From: Asterias amurensis
Taxonomy: Eukaryota > Echinodermata > Asteroidea > Forcipulatida > Asteriidae
DNA length: 64,000 nt
Direction of reading: 5' to 3'
NCBI RefSeq assembly: GCF_032118995.1
Contig: NC_092660.1
Span: forward strand, 6,711,501-6,775,500
Part shown: in pieces, positions 34,101 to 44,400 of the stretch
Position numbering within the stretch: the first letter of the stretch is position 1
How the letters are laid out: every line of letters begins with the position of its first letter
Translations under genes and position numbers: made by a program
Notes under the pieces: generated by a model
Database searches by the model: none
What the model was told of the DNA's origin: nothing
What the model saw: only the letters and a program-made list of their open reading frames with translations

Positions 34101-35647
34101 TGAAACAAAAAACACCCTTGTTACTTGCTTTCAGATGCTTGATTTTGAGACCTCAGCTGTTCATCAGCTGAGGTCTCAAAATCAATTAAGTTATTTTACT
34201 GAGAAATTACTGCTTTTTATACTATCAACAGCTCTCTAGAAGCCTTTTTGAGGTTTGGCGGACATGATAGGAGAGTGTACTGTTTGGTTTGAGTGAATAT
34301 ACACAAATTTACCCAAACCTTATTGTGTTGTAGCATTGTGTCCGCCATATCTCAAAAAGGCGTATTGCTCGTTACCAAATAAGTTTTTATAACAACTATT
34401 TTGAGTAATTACCAATAGTGTCCAGTAGGCCTGGGCGAATTATTTGAATATCCGGTTAATGGCGAATAGGTTTTCCTATCCGTGACCGCGAATGCCTTTT
34501 TTTTCTTAACTGGATATCCGCACAGGGCGCGAATACCTATTTATAAACCGGATAGTTCTGTAATTACAACCAAGTAACCGGATATTCTTTAATATCCGAA
34601 TATCCGCGGACGTCGGGCGACAACTGATAGGAATGTTTTGTCTGAATCCTTATGAAACTTCTATTAAGACAGCATAAAACAGCATAAATTAAGTATTTAA
34701 TTATGCTCACCTCCGTGAAGAGCTAAAACAATGACATTTCTGACGTAGTTTGTTCAAAGATTTCGAAAGTTTTCCTTCACGTAGAGTCAATCACGATCAC
34801 AAGAAAAAGCAAATCGCCATCTTTAAATTAGATCCGGTTATTTTTATGAATGAAATCCGCCCAAAATGATGAATCAATCCGCTTAAAAGATCTCATTCAC
34901 AAACGAACAGCGCCCTCTAGCAGCAAAAAATTTGTTTTTTAATATATATATATATTTTTTTTAATAGCGCCCTCTAGCGGCAAAAAAACTATTCGAATAT
35001 CCGGTTAATTTCGGATAGTTGGCCAGCGGTATCCGAATATCAAAATTTCACTGTTCGCCCAGCACTAGTGTCCAGTGCCTTTAACGCCTACTGATACACC
35101 ATTCAAAATTCACTTACCCCCATTGTTTTTGTACACGCATAGCAGTACCATTTGAGCAGGGTTGATGATTAGCTGTACTACCACTCAAAACCATTCAGAT
35201 GGTTTTGAGCTGTGCATACACTGTACCTGTGTGCATTACCATAGCCGAATGATTTCAGATGGTCAAATCCTGTAGCATCTATGACATAGTGTATGGTAAC
35301 TTATAGCCAGGGACAGATTGGTCACCCCCACACCGCCTGGTATCACTCAGTCATGACAAAGTGGGATCCTTGATGCACCACTTAAAACAATCCTCATAGG
35401 ATTCTGCACCAGCTGCACCACCATTCAAAACCATTTGGGGAACCAACTTAGTGCACAGCTATCATACCAGTCAAAACTATTCACCTGAACAGTTTCAAAT
35501 GGTGTATCAACTTATTATGTCTGTCATATTTTCTCATTTGTCATCAGCTTTGTGATTCGGATGAAGGAGTATGAACGAGAGAGAAGACTACTAGCCCGGG
35601 CCAAGAGGAGGAGGATTCAAGCCGAGAAAGAAAGCCTCAACGATTAA
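31174..35647 (+). CDS. NDUFB7: NDUFB7, complex I accessory subunit B18
   Basis: Three exons (31174-31285, 33554-33722, 35548-35647) join in phase into 126 residues; human NDUFB7 has 137. The start is the first ATG and gives MGHL, keeping the N-myristoylation glycine of MGAHL in mammals. Exon 2 has the twin CX9C motifs: Cys59/69 and Cys80/90, the same numbering as the human protein, within RDYCAHLYIAFFQCKRD and ACKHAKHEYEQCEYG. Exon 3 has RMKEYERERRLL and a basic tail, matching the family's KEFERERRLL. CX9C proteins are oxidised by MIA40/CHCHD4 in the intermembrane space and NDUFB7 sits on that face of the membrane arm of complex I. Intron 1 carries MITEs and intron 2 two nested ones. Possible AATAAA signals lie at 36904 and 37159. 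Confidence 0.97.
31472..31613. mobile_element. MITE family I, GGATAACTTTCCGTATGG ends
   Basis: GGATAACTTTCCGTATGG at 31474 pairs with CCATACGGAAACTTTTCC ending 31604, and GCGCCACCACTTTTTCA is mirrored by TGAAAAAGTGGTGGCGC. CCAGGTAGG flanks both sides (31465-31473 and 31605-31613), a duplication of 8-9 bp compatible with a hAT-type element. In intron 1 of NDUFB7. Confidence 0.85.
31842..32712. repeat. Widely spaced inverted repeat, ~40-bp arms
   Basis: TGCAGGCGTCAATTTGAAGC followed by GTGGACCGACCCTCCTC (31842-31880) is mirrored at 32671-32708 with one mismatch. Between them is GC-rich sequence, including TTTGCGCACG and GGTGCGTTCCACTTGC, with no coding frame I trust. Possibly a larger non-autonomous element. 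Confidence 0.6.
33790..35084. mobile_element. TTAA-flanked MITE family A, enlarged by nested insertions
   Basis: TTAA at 33790-33793 and 35081-35084; ends AGGCACTGGACACTACTGG and TGTCCAGTGCC. It is split near its right end by a hAT-type MITE (34426-35067). A separate inverted pair, GCCTTTTTGAGGTTTGGCGG (34238) and CCGCCATATCTCAAAAAGGC (to about 34364), marks a further insertion or internal palindrome. Located in intron 2 of NDUFB7. Confidence 0.85.
34426..35067. mobile_element. hAT-type MITE with 8-bp target duplication
   Basis: Ends are TAGGCCTGGGCGAAT and, on the other strand, TAGTGCTGGGCGAAC. GTGTCCAG occurs at 34418-34425 and 35068-35075, an 8-bp duplication as made by hAT transposases. 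The body has many ATCCGGTTA / TAACCGGATAT motifs and CGCCCTCTAGCGGCAAAAAA. 642 bp, noncoding. Its host is a family A MITE, so it is the younger of the two. Confidence 0.92.
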
Positions 35648-36384
35648 CATCTTCTATTTCATTGTTCTGCCTGCCGTGTGAATTTGGTTTTCAAAATTTG
35701 CAAGAATTATTTTAGTATATTTGAGTTCAGTCAGAAAGAAAACAAAAATCCAGGCCTCAAGAAGTTGGAAAAGCCTAAAGAAGTTTAGTGAATGAAATCC
35801 TTGTTAGTTCTTTATGAGTGATTCTACTAACTGTTTCTAGAGAACATTAGACATGTTTGCGGGATATGTAAAATTCACCTAGGCTAATACTGGGTGGGGT
35901 GGGTGGTAGGGGTGGCTGAAGGCTCTTTGGCTTGATTGTAATTCCAGCCTAGAATGCACTAAGGACACACAGGAACCAGCGTCATGGCACTCGTGCTAAC
36001 CACATAGTTCTGCATCATTAGTTTGCAACCCTGTAAAGTGTGTAGATCTATGCATAAGTGCAGAATTCCTAGGCAAGCAGTGTCATAAAATTGATAAAAC
36101 ATTGATGTTCGCCGTTTGCCAATTCCATAGATCTGCTTTAAGCACAAAATGTAGCTTAGGATAAAAAGCATGTGTTTCCCAGAATAAGGGTACCAGCCAA
36201 AATACCATGTAATGTGTGCCATCTTTGACTGGTTTCCTGTGCATTTTTGCTTAGCAGGAAAATGTGAAGCAACATGTTCTGCTTAAGCAGCTCTATGAAA
36301 TTGTGCCTTTAGCATCTGCCAATGCCTTGCTGTTCACCAACTGACCATGACCCTTCTTTATGTGCTTCATTCATGCATAGAACT

Positions 36385-36492
36385 GGGGTGGATTTCACAA
36401 AGAGTTTAGACTAGTCTTATCTCGAGTCAGGACTAGCCTTAAGTATTTCATATCTCCTCTAAGAGGCCTAACTCTTTGTGAAAACGAACCCC
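36385..36492. mobile_element. Palindromic MITE, family C
   Basis: GGGGTGGATTTCACAAAGAG at the left and CTCTTTGTGAAAACGAACCCC at the right; about 108 bp, likely within the NDUFB7 3' UTR. Confidence 0.8.
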
Positions 36493-36537
36493 CTGGACAT
36501 TTTGCGCGACACTAACTTGATTGTTAAATATGTATAT

Positions 36538-36673
36538 GAGACTTTTGTGGCAGTAGATTTAACAGATAAATCCATTGTTAACAAAACCATGAACATGCTT
36601 AGAATTATTATATAACAATGGAAATTTACCTGGTATGTCTGCTGCCACCTACATTGTAGTGTTCAAAAGTCTC
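36538..36673. mobile_element. Palindromic MITE, family D
   Basis: GAGACTTTTGTGGCAGTAGA on the left; TACCTGGTATGTCTGCTGCC and AAAAGTCTC on the right. Same design as 10444-10583, more diverged on the left. Confidence 0.75.
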
Positions 36674-37992
36674 ACTTTGCATGCAGTTTTTACCAGGATT
36701 CCTTCCAAATCGAGATAAACCTTTGAAAGCAGTTTAATCTTTTCTGTGTTGGCTCTTGTTGGTCACTTAAATTTTATGTTCTTACTAGCTGAAAATATCT
36801 ACTCTGAATAACATTGTTTATTTGTAAAGAATATAAATCATACCAAAATATTCAGAACGGATTGGCACAATGTTTCCCAAATGTGTTTAACTATAATGTG
36901 CAAAATAAAAACATCAATACTTAGTGATTCATCACAACTTTAAAAGACAAAGCCCTGATTTCCTAAAGCTGTTAAGCACAACAATTTGCTAAGCACACAA
37001 ATGTCTTGCTCAACAGAAACAGACCATCTGCTTAAACAAACTTTAGGAATAACTACTGGTGTTTAATCAGCACATTGTACATTTATAAGAATGTTATCAG
37101 TTATGTTTAAAACCCATGATTTGATTTCAATAGTATTATTAAAAGTGATTTTAACAAAATAAAGTGTGTCACACGATGTCCTTATTGTGGGGTTGATTTT
37201 CTGTAGATATTCACTTTTATGTTTTCCCTGCAAAATTTAGTAAATTCCAACAACATGGATGGCTTGACTTGTAGTCAGCTTCTCACACAATGAGTATCAG
37301 TTGATATTGCAATTGATGGTCACAAAATATTTCCACAAAGTTTTATTTTCATCAGTTTGTGCACATTTTATTTAAATAAAACCTGTTCACACAAAATCCG
37401 TTACAAATGTATAAATTATACAAAATAAAACACTTGCAAATGGTGCAGTTTAATACAATGATGTGTCTTTAACTGATAAACATATGAAATCATCGGAAAT
37501 TAAAACAAATTCCTGAACTATTGGTGCTGGGCAAGTTTTGTGCAACTTTGTTGAAAATTTATCTTATTTATGACGAATCACAAAACAACCCCCTTTTTAC
37601 ATTATGCTCAAACAGAACAGTCATTGTCCAATTGTTAGGCATGACCTGTACACCTTATGCATTGTCATCTTTGGTAGCGAGAAAAGGAAGAGGTCTGTGG
37701 CATTACATAACAGCGTCACAAATTTGGGTTCTAATACTGGGCCAAATTTCGTTGCTAAGCACAACATCATCTAGCTTACTACAGTAAGGTGACCAGCCAA
37801 AATACCATGTCACATGCATTTTCTGTAACTGGTATTCTGCTTAATACTTCTGCTCGGCAGAAAATTGGCAAGCATTATTCTGACATCCTCATTAAGTAAT
37901 TTTTAAATTACCCAAAAAATGTTTGTCTTTAACCCACCCCAGAACTATGTAAATAAAACCCTGGGCAGGTGCTACTGATTATAATACAGTAT

Positions 37993-38095
37993 ACAATTGT
38001 TGCAAGCTGTGACGGGGGTCCATGGTGTTTTGTACACCTGAGTGCGCCATTTGCCCTGGAGGGTGACAAAACCCATGGACTCCCGTCACAGCGTG
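37993..38095. repeat. Palindrome, GCTGTGACGGGGGTCCATGG arms
   Basis: GCTGTGACGGGGGTCCATGG near 38008 pairs with CCATGGACTCCCGTCACAGC ending near 38094, and GTTTTGTACACC with GGTGACAAAAC more loosely inside. Confidence 0.7.
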
Positions 38096-38293
38096 CACCA
38101 ATAGACCGATCCATTAAGCTCCGCCCCAATGCGTATTGACCAATCACAGCGCAACGAAGGTCCGACACTAAGGTCCGACATGCGTGCGTGTACGCTTGGC
38201 GCACGGCAGAGTTGTGCAGAAAGGCATTGGAGAGCTCCACGTGTTCTTCTCACACATGCGCCGTGGGCGGAGCCTACTGGATCAGTCTATTGT
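38096..38293. mobile_element. Palindromic MITE, AATAGACCGATCCATTAAGCTCC ends
   Basis: CAATAGACCGATCCA and CTCCGCCC near 38100 are mirrored by GGGCGGAG and TGGATCAGTCTATTG near 38265-38291. It directly adjoins the palindrome to its left, so the two may be one composite. Confidence 0.7.
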
Positions 38294-38339
38294 TTTGTTA
38301 AACCATGGTTACATATTCCTCTTCTAAGGAGGCGCTCTG

Positions 38340-38826
38340 TTGTCATCATCAAACATACAACAGAGTAGGCAAAGTTTAATAAGCGGACAAGCAGTTGTTC
38401 AAATCAAAACCAATTCTTCACTGTTTCCTCAAACCCAAGGTTGTTTCGTAGTTGTATGTTAAACACACAATAAAGGCGCTGTTGTCCCTCCGGAATGACC
38501 GTCATAGGAACAAACTGGGCAACTAGTAGGTAACATTGCAAGATAGCTACATAGGTTCTTCTTTCAACTAAACCCGGTTCATACTTCCTGCGAATGCGAA
38601 TGTTGTCATCTTCAAACATACAACAGAGTAGGCAAAGTTTAATAAGCGGACGAGCAGTTGTTCAAATCAAAACTAACTCTTCACTGTTCCCTCGAACCCA
38701 AGGTTGTTTCGTAGTTGAATGTTAAACACACAATAAAGGCGCTGTTGTCCCTCCGGAATGACCGTCATAGGAACAAACTGGGCAACTAGTAGGTAACATT
38801 GCAAGATATCTACATAGGTTGGTCTT
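38340..38826. repeat. 263-bp tandem duplication
   Basis: AAACATACAACAGAGTAGGC starts at 38351 and again at 38614. The ~220 bp after each, including GCGCTGTTGTCCCTCCGGAA, are almost identical. The junction near 38577-38605 contains TTCATACTTCCTGCGAATGC, the terminal motif of MITE family F, which may have helped the duplication. Confidence 0.85.
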
Positions 38827-39058
38827 TTAACTTATGCAGCTAACATAACAATGTGACCTACTTCTACAGCCACTAAGCCCTCACAACACTGCTCCTCCCC
38901 GCCCCCCAGAAAAAAAATTATAAATCAATGAAAAAAATTATAATAAGATACATTTATACAAAAGCAGTTGCAATGTGAATTTGAAGTATACAGTAGCAAA
39001 TACAAATTACCAAGCCTGAGGTTTGTGTTCCCATTATTTCAGGGTCGTTAAAGAGTAA

Positions 39059-39210
39059 TGGCCGGTTTATAGTCGGTCGCTGATGGAAATCTTGACAAGC
39101 AATCCTACAAACACATTTTACAGTCATCACTGAAGCATACATGTATAAACTGTGTGCTTATAAACTGTGTGCTTTTATATTTCCACCACGCGACCGACTA
39201 TTATCCGGCC
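39059..39210. mobile_element. Palindromic MITE, family G
   Basis: GGCCGGTTTATAGTCGGTCG at the left and CGACCGACTATTATCCGGCC at the right, with GATGGAAATCTTGAC near the left arm. A relative lies at 61716. Confidence 0.8.
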
Positions 39211-39389
39211 TAAAGTACACCTTTGGTTTTTGGAATTGTTTGATTGTTTTAATCCTTTAAAAATGTAGATATATACAATTTAAAAAAAAAACAGAGAAAA
39301 TTTCATTTTAAACGGTGGTAGCCTTTTTGAGATATCGGAGCAGTTACCTGTTCATGCAGGAAGAATAATCCATAATTGGAATACGCAAT

Positions 39390-39776
39390 CTTTATAGACA
39401 GTGGACACTATTGGTAATTACTCAAAATAATTATCATCATAAAACCTTACTTGATTACGAGTAATGGGGAGAGGTTGATGGTATAAACCATTGTGAGAAA
39501 CAGCTCCCTCTGAAGTGACGTAGTTTTCGAGAAAGAAGTAATTTTCCACGAATTTGATTTCGAGACCTCAAGTTTAGAATTTGAGGTCTCGAAATCAAGC
39601 ATCAGAAAGCACACAACTTTGTGATACAAGGGTTTTTTCCTTTCATTATTATCTCGCAAATTCGACGACCAATTGAGCTCAAATTTCCACAGGTTTGTTA
39701 TTTTATGCATATGTTGAGATACACCAATTGTGAAGACTAGTCTTTGACAATTACCAATAGTATACACTGCCTTTCA
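39390..39776. mobile_element. MITE family A
   Basis: ACAGTGGACACTATTGGTAA at the left, CAATTACCAATAGTATACAC at the right, with the inner GAGGTCTCGAAATCAAGCAT palindromic block. The TTAA borders are mutated on both sides. Confidence 0.8.
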
Positions 39777-40789
39777 AACAGATCTGACATTAAGGCTTCT
39801 GTGATTCAAATTTTGGGGGAATAATACTGATATCTTTTCTATAACCACATTACTTTAAGGTGAAATGATTCTTAAAATGCTGCTGCTCTTTCTAACCAAG
39901 TCAGTTTTTATTGTCTTTAATTCTAAGAGTGATTATCAACACATACCTTCCCTGTAAAGGTACGGAGCTCAAATCAAAAGTGTTCTGAACAATATTGTTT
40001 TAAACATCATGGGTAAGAACACAGAGACCATATTGTGGTTCGCTTGTAAGCAGGCTTTAAAATTGGGACAAAGGGACATTCCACAATCAAGCAATGGTTG
40101 AATTATCAAAAGTCATTACTCTCAACATTTGGGAAATGAATTACATTTTTTTTAAGTCAAGATAAGCATGTTTCTCAGAATTGAGAAATTCTTTTTATCT
40201 GTTGTGATTTGGATTCAGCTGCAAAATATTTATTGTAAAAAAAATGTTTATTTATACATTATTATCCAATAATTTAAAATGAATCGCATAAATATAATTT
40301 ACATTTCCCTGTGCAGAGCATCGTTAAAACCTTTCAACAGGAGTTCAAAACCACACGTGATGAAAACCTCATTACTTTCATGAAATAGATTTGATAAACC
40401 TCTTCTGTAAACCAAAGCTAATATGGTTGAATCTTGAAATTCCTGGACTTGCCTCCAAGTGAGATGAATATAATGACTGATTAGCAATGGTGGCTGCCAG
40501 TCTATTCTTGTACAGCCATATTTGTATAACAAAAAGGACGAAAGGTCTGGATTCAGGGTACTAAATCAATCCCCATATTGCAAGCTGATGAAGTACACAT
40601 ATACAATAATTTAATAATCAGACAGTAAGCCACAATGCAGCAAACTTCAATTCCTATCCACTACTCTAGGTTTAGATTCAAGGCATGTGTGTGTTGCATA
40701 ACACTTCAGCAATTGATCTTTCAAAAGATTACAGCAATAATATCATCTGCAAAGAGACTGGAAGCAAACTAGTACACAATACTGATAGG

Positions 40790-41366
40790 ATAATGCCTGA
40801 GGTGCGCACCAATCATGGGTGCGAATGACCAGAGGGCGAACCCCGAGGGCCATTGGTACCCACGAGTGGTGCGTATACCGAGGGCATTATGTGACTTAGC
40901 CCACACCTGTGACATCATGCTATATTGTTAAATCACTCCATTACTTCACACGAAAGGCGCCATATTGTTTAATTTATAGTCAATTGTTTGTATGTATTAC
41001 AAAAGCATGTTCACTCCAGTGAACACCACCAGCATTTTGAATTAATTTTTAAAAGTACTGGTTAAAGTGAAATTTGTTAATCTGACTTTGTGACCTGCTT
41101 AAAGGACTGTTGTAGTTATCATTTTTAAACATGTCTCAACTAAATAATAGTAATGTAGCTGGTTCACGTGTGGAAATAAAGTCTTTATGATCATTGCGTA
41201 GCTCTAACTTGTGTTAAAAACATGGTCTATGACGTCATTTACTTAATTATTTAGCTTCACTACTTTGCACAACTGGCGCAATGGGTGAATTGGACCCATC
41301 TCGCCATTCCTGTAAAATAATGGAGCCATTTAACAATAGCATGATGTCACAGGTGTGGGTTACGGA
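40790..41366. repeat. Composite palindrome with CCCACACCTGTGACATCATG arms
   Basis: CCCACACCTGTGACATCATG at about 40911 pairs with CATGATGTCACAGGTGTGGG ending near 41361, with ATTGTTAAATCACTCCATTA against TAATGGAGCCATTTAACAAT inside. Left of it, 40793-40885, a smaller inverted pair (ATAATGCC / GGCATTAT) is attached. It falls just downstream of the ELOVL stop codon, probably in the 3' UTR. Confidence 0.75.
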
Positions 41367-41405
41367 CTTATAATGGACTGCACATTAAGTATCCTAATAT
41401 GTACA

Positions 41406-44400
41406 TTATTGGTCCTTGCTCTTGTCCAAACCATTCTGTTCACCACTTCTAAGTGCAGACTTCTTCTTGTATGTCTTACGGTAGAAGTCCATGAACATGA
41501 CAAAGAATATCAGGCCATAGGACCAGATGACGATTGCAAAGAACTTTGGATACGGACAATCGATGAAAAGAAGTTGCCCACTGTGGATCATACACAAGGC
41601 AAACTGGGTCTGCAAATAAATGTATAAATGAAATAAAATGAAAACATGAGTAGGATCAATTTCATAGAGCTGTGGAGCAAATATTTGCTAACCACATAAA
41701 GTCTTCCTAAGCATCAACAGAGAGGTTTAACTTCATGCTGACTTTGAATATGTAGAGAACCTTTTTTCTTAAAATAACAACATGTATAGAGAATATGACG
41801 CGAACCTTTTTTCTTAAATTAACAACATGGTCCGATGTCGAGGCAATAAATATATTTTTTAGCATAAAAACTAACTTGGTAACGAGTAATGGAGAGTTGT
41901 TGATATATTAAAAAAGTAGTTTTCGAGAAAGAAGTAATTTTCCACGAATTTGATTTTCGACACCTCAGATTTAGAATTTCAGGTCTCGAAATCAAGCATC
42001 TAGAAGCACACAACTTTTGTGTGACGAGGGTGTTTTTTCTTTCATTATTATCTCGCAACTTCAACGACCAATTGAGCTCAAATTTTCACAGGTTGTTATT
42101 TTATGCATATGTTGAGATACACCAAAGTGAGAAGACTGGTCTTTGACAATTACCAAGAGTGTCCAGTACCTTTAAAGGATGACATTTGGCATGTGGTCCA
42201 TAAATCAAACGACAAGAATCTATGTATGAGTTATATTAAATAATACATCATTACTCAGGCCTGGAATTTCATCTTTGAACTGGCATGTTGAAAAGGGCAA
42301 GGCCATTTTCATTTTTCAAAGGGCACTTCCATTAGATTTTAGAGCCATTGGGAAATTTTTGAAGGGCACCAAGGCCAAGACCAGGGGCAACACGTTGCCT
42401 GTATGTAATTCAAGGCCTGATAACTGGTTTGTGGTAACACCATGAATGATAATATTGAGCTCGGTAGTCTTCCAGTTTCAAATCAACTGCAGTAATCTAC
42501 ACAGCGAAGTAAATATCATTACATCGTGCTACCATACACCAAATAAGTAATAGATCATTCCAATACGAACCAGTTGCATTGTTGTCATGTACTTTTTCCA
42601 CCACAGAAACTTTTGGAAGGCTGGTCCCAGAGCAGCAAGGAAGTAATAAATGTACATCATGAAATGGATGAAGGAATTCAGCAGAGCGTGGAAAGTCCCA
42701 AAGCCACCTGTGAAGAAGAGAAAGAAAAAAAATATGGGAAAAAGTTTCAAAATGTGAAACAAAAAGGTTTTTTTTTTAAATAAAGTTAGGAATGTGTTTT
42801 GGGCGAGTGGAGTCTTGATCCAATATTATTATCATTTATTTCTTGTAATGAAACCAAGGATGCCTCATACATAAGTGAACTTAATCACTGTAGCTCACAA
42901 GCCTGAGGGAAACCTGTAAACAAGGGCACTTTCTATGTGGACCAAAACACCAAGATTAACCCCTCCCCTTCCATGATAAGTGTTCTGGTTTCTTGTACGT
43001 GCTCTACCAATCCTAGTACATGGGACCTTCAGCTTATTGTCTTATCCGAAAGACAAAGGAATTATGGTAAAGTATCTTTCTCAAGGACACAATTCAACGA
43101 CCGGGGATGGAACCTACACTCGGCTGATCAGAAACACCAGATTTTTAGTGTTATCCGCCACAACCATGGGCACAACATATCAGTAATTGGCATTTAAATT
43201 TCACTATCACTAAGTGGGATTGGATCTCACTACCAGTCAATTGAGAATCAACTACAATTATATATTAGGTGTTAAATTTGCACCGAGGACAAAGAATATT
43301 CATTTTGGATTTACCCATGTGTGTTAGCACTGTATACTCTGTACTTTACCCAAGTTCTTTGAAAAAAATCACAGGCATAATACTCCAGTAGGATGTGAAC
43401 TCTCAACCTTTGAAACTCTAGGGCAGTGTCATCCCCAACTAGACCACCAAGATTACCTCTAGCTACCGGGCGGAGTACCAAGATTGCCTCTAACTACCGG
43501 GCTGAGTATACAGTGCTAACACACATCGGTGTAGAGACTGTATTGAATATTCCCCTACGTTGCTATAAAAGTCCCCATCTTGTAGAGCAAACCATATGCG
43601 TACATCAATGAAGCACGCAGCGTTCCCAGTTTGATTTCTACGGCACATGCACACGCACCCCCACGCACATGCTCACAGACACCATGTTAAAGGGCAGTTA
43701 TTTGATTAATGACTTCATATATAAAACGGTCAATATGGATAAAACCAAAATGAATCTAACTACGATTATGTTACAAACCTGGGACAAATTTGACTCCGAT
43801 CCACCATGTGAATGGCATGAGGGCGTGGTGGAAGACATGGAGGAATGATATCTGGTTATTCTTCTTCCTCAAGATGAAAAATACCTAGACATTTGGTGGA
43901 AAAAAGGAATTGGAACAAAAGAAACAAAATTATGGTGTTCTGTCCATTTCATGCCGAGTGTATATTGTCAGTCAAATAACTAACCATCATAAGCATGCAT
44001 TTAAAACACATCTTTAAGATGCAATTGATTTTTACTTTTTAACACCCTTTTTTTTGTCCGACTTCAATACTCGTCCTCTGGACTCGAGAAATCAAAAGAA
44101 ACACAATTCCTTGTCTCATACAAGGAATGTCTAATGTTCAACCTATCGTTCGATTTCGAAACTCCTCTGTTCTTAATGTCACACGACACGGCTCGCCCCC
44201 TGAAGAGCTGCTCATAGTTGTTTTTATTCGGCGCCCCGAGCTAGGACGGGTCGTTTATGCATTTCCAATCATGCCACGCACTCTCGAACGCCTTGCCGAT
44301 GAAAGCGACGATCTTCTCGGCTTTCTCCTTCGAGGAGCACAAGAACACATGGCATATCAAGACACTACTGTATGTTTTACAGATGAGAGCCACAGCTCTT

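Larger units (their letters stand above)
35648..41405. other. Interval between NDUFB7 and ELOVL 3' ends
   Basis: Holds the 3' UTRs of the two convergent genes, MITEs of families A, C, D and G, two palindromes near 38 kb, a 263-bp tandem duplication and a composite palindrome near 41 kb. No coding exon was recognised. Confidence 0.6.
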
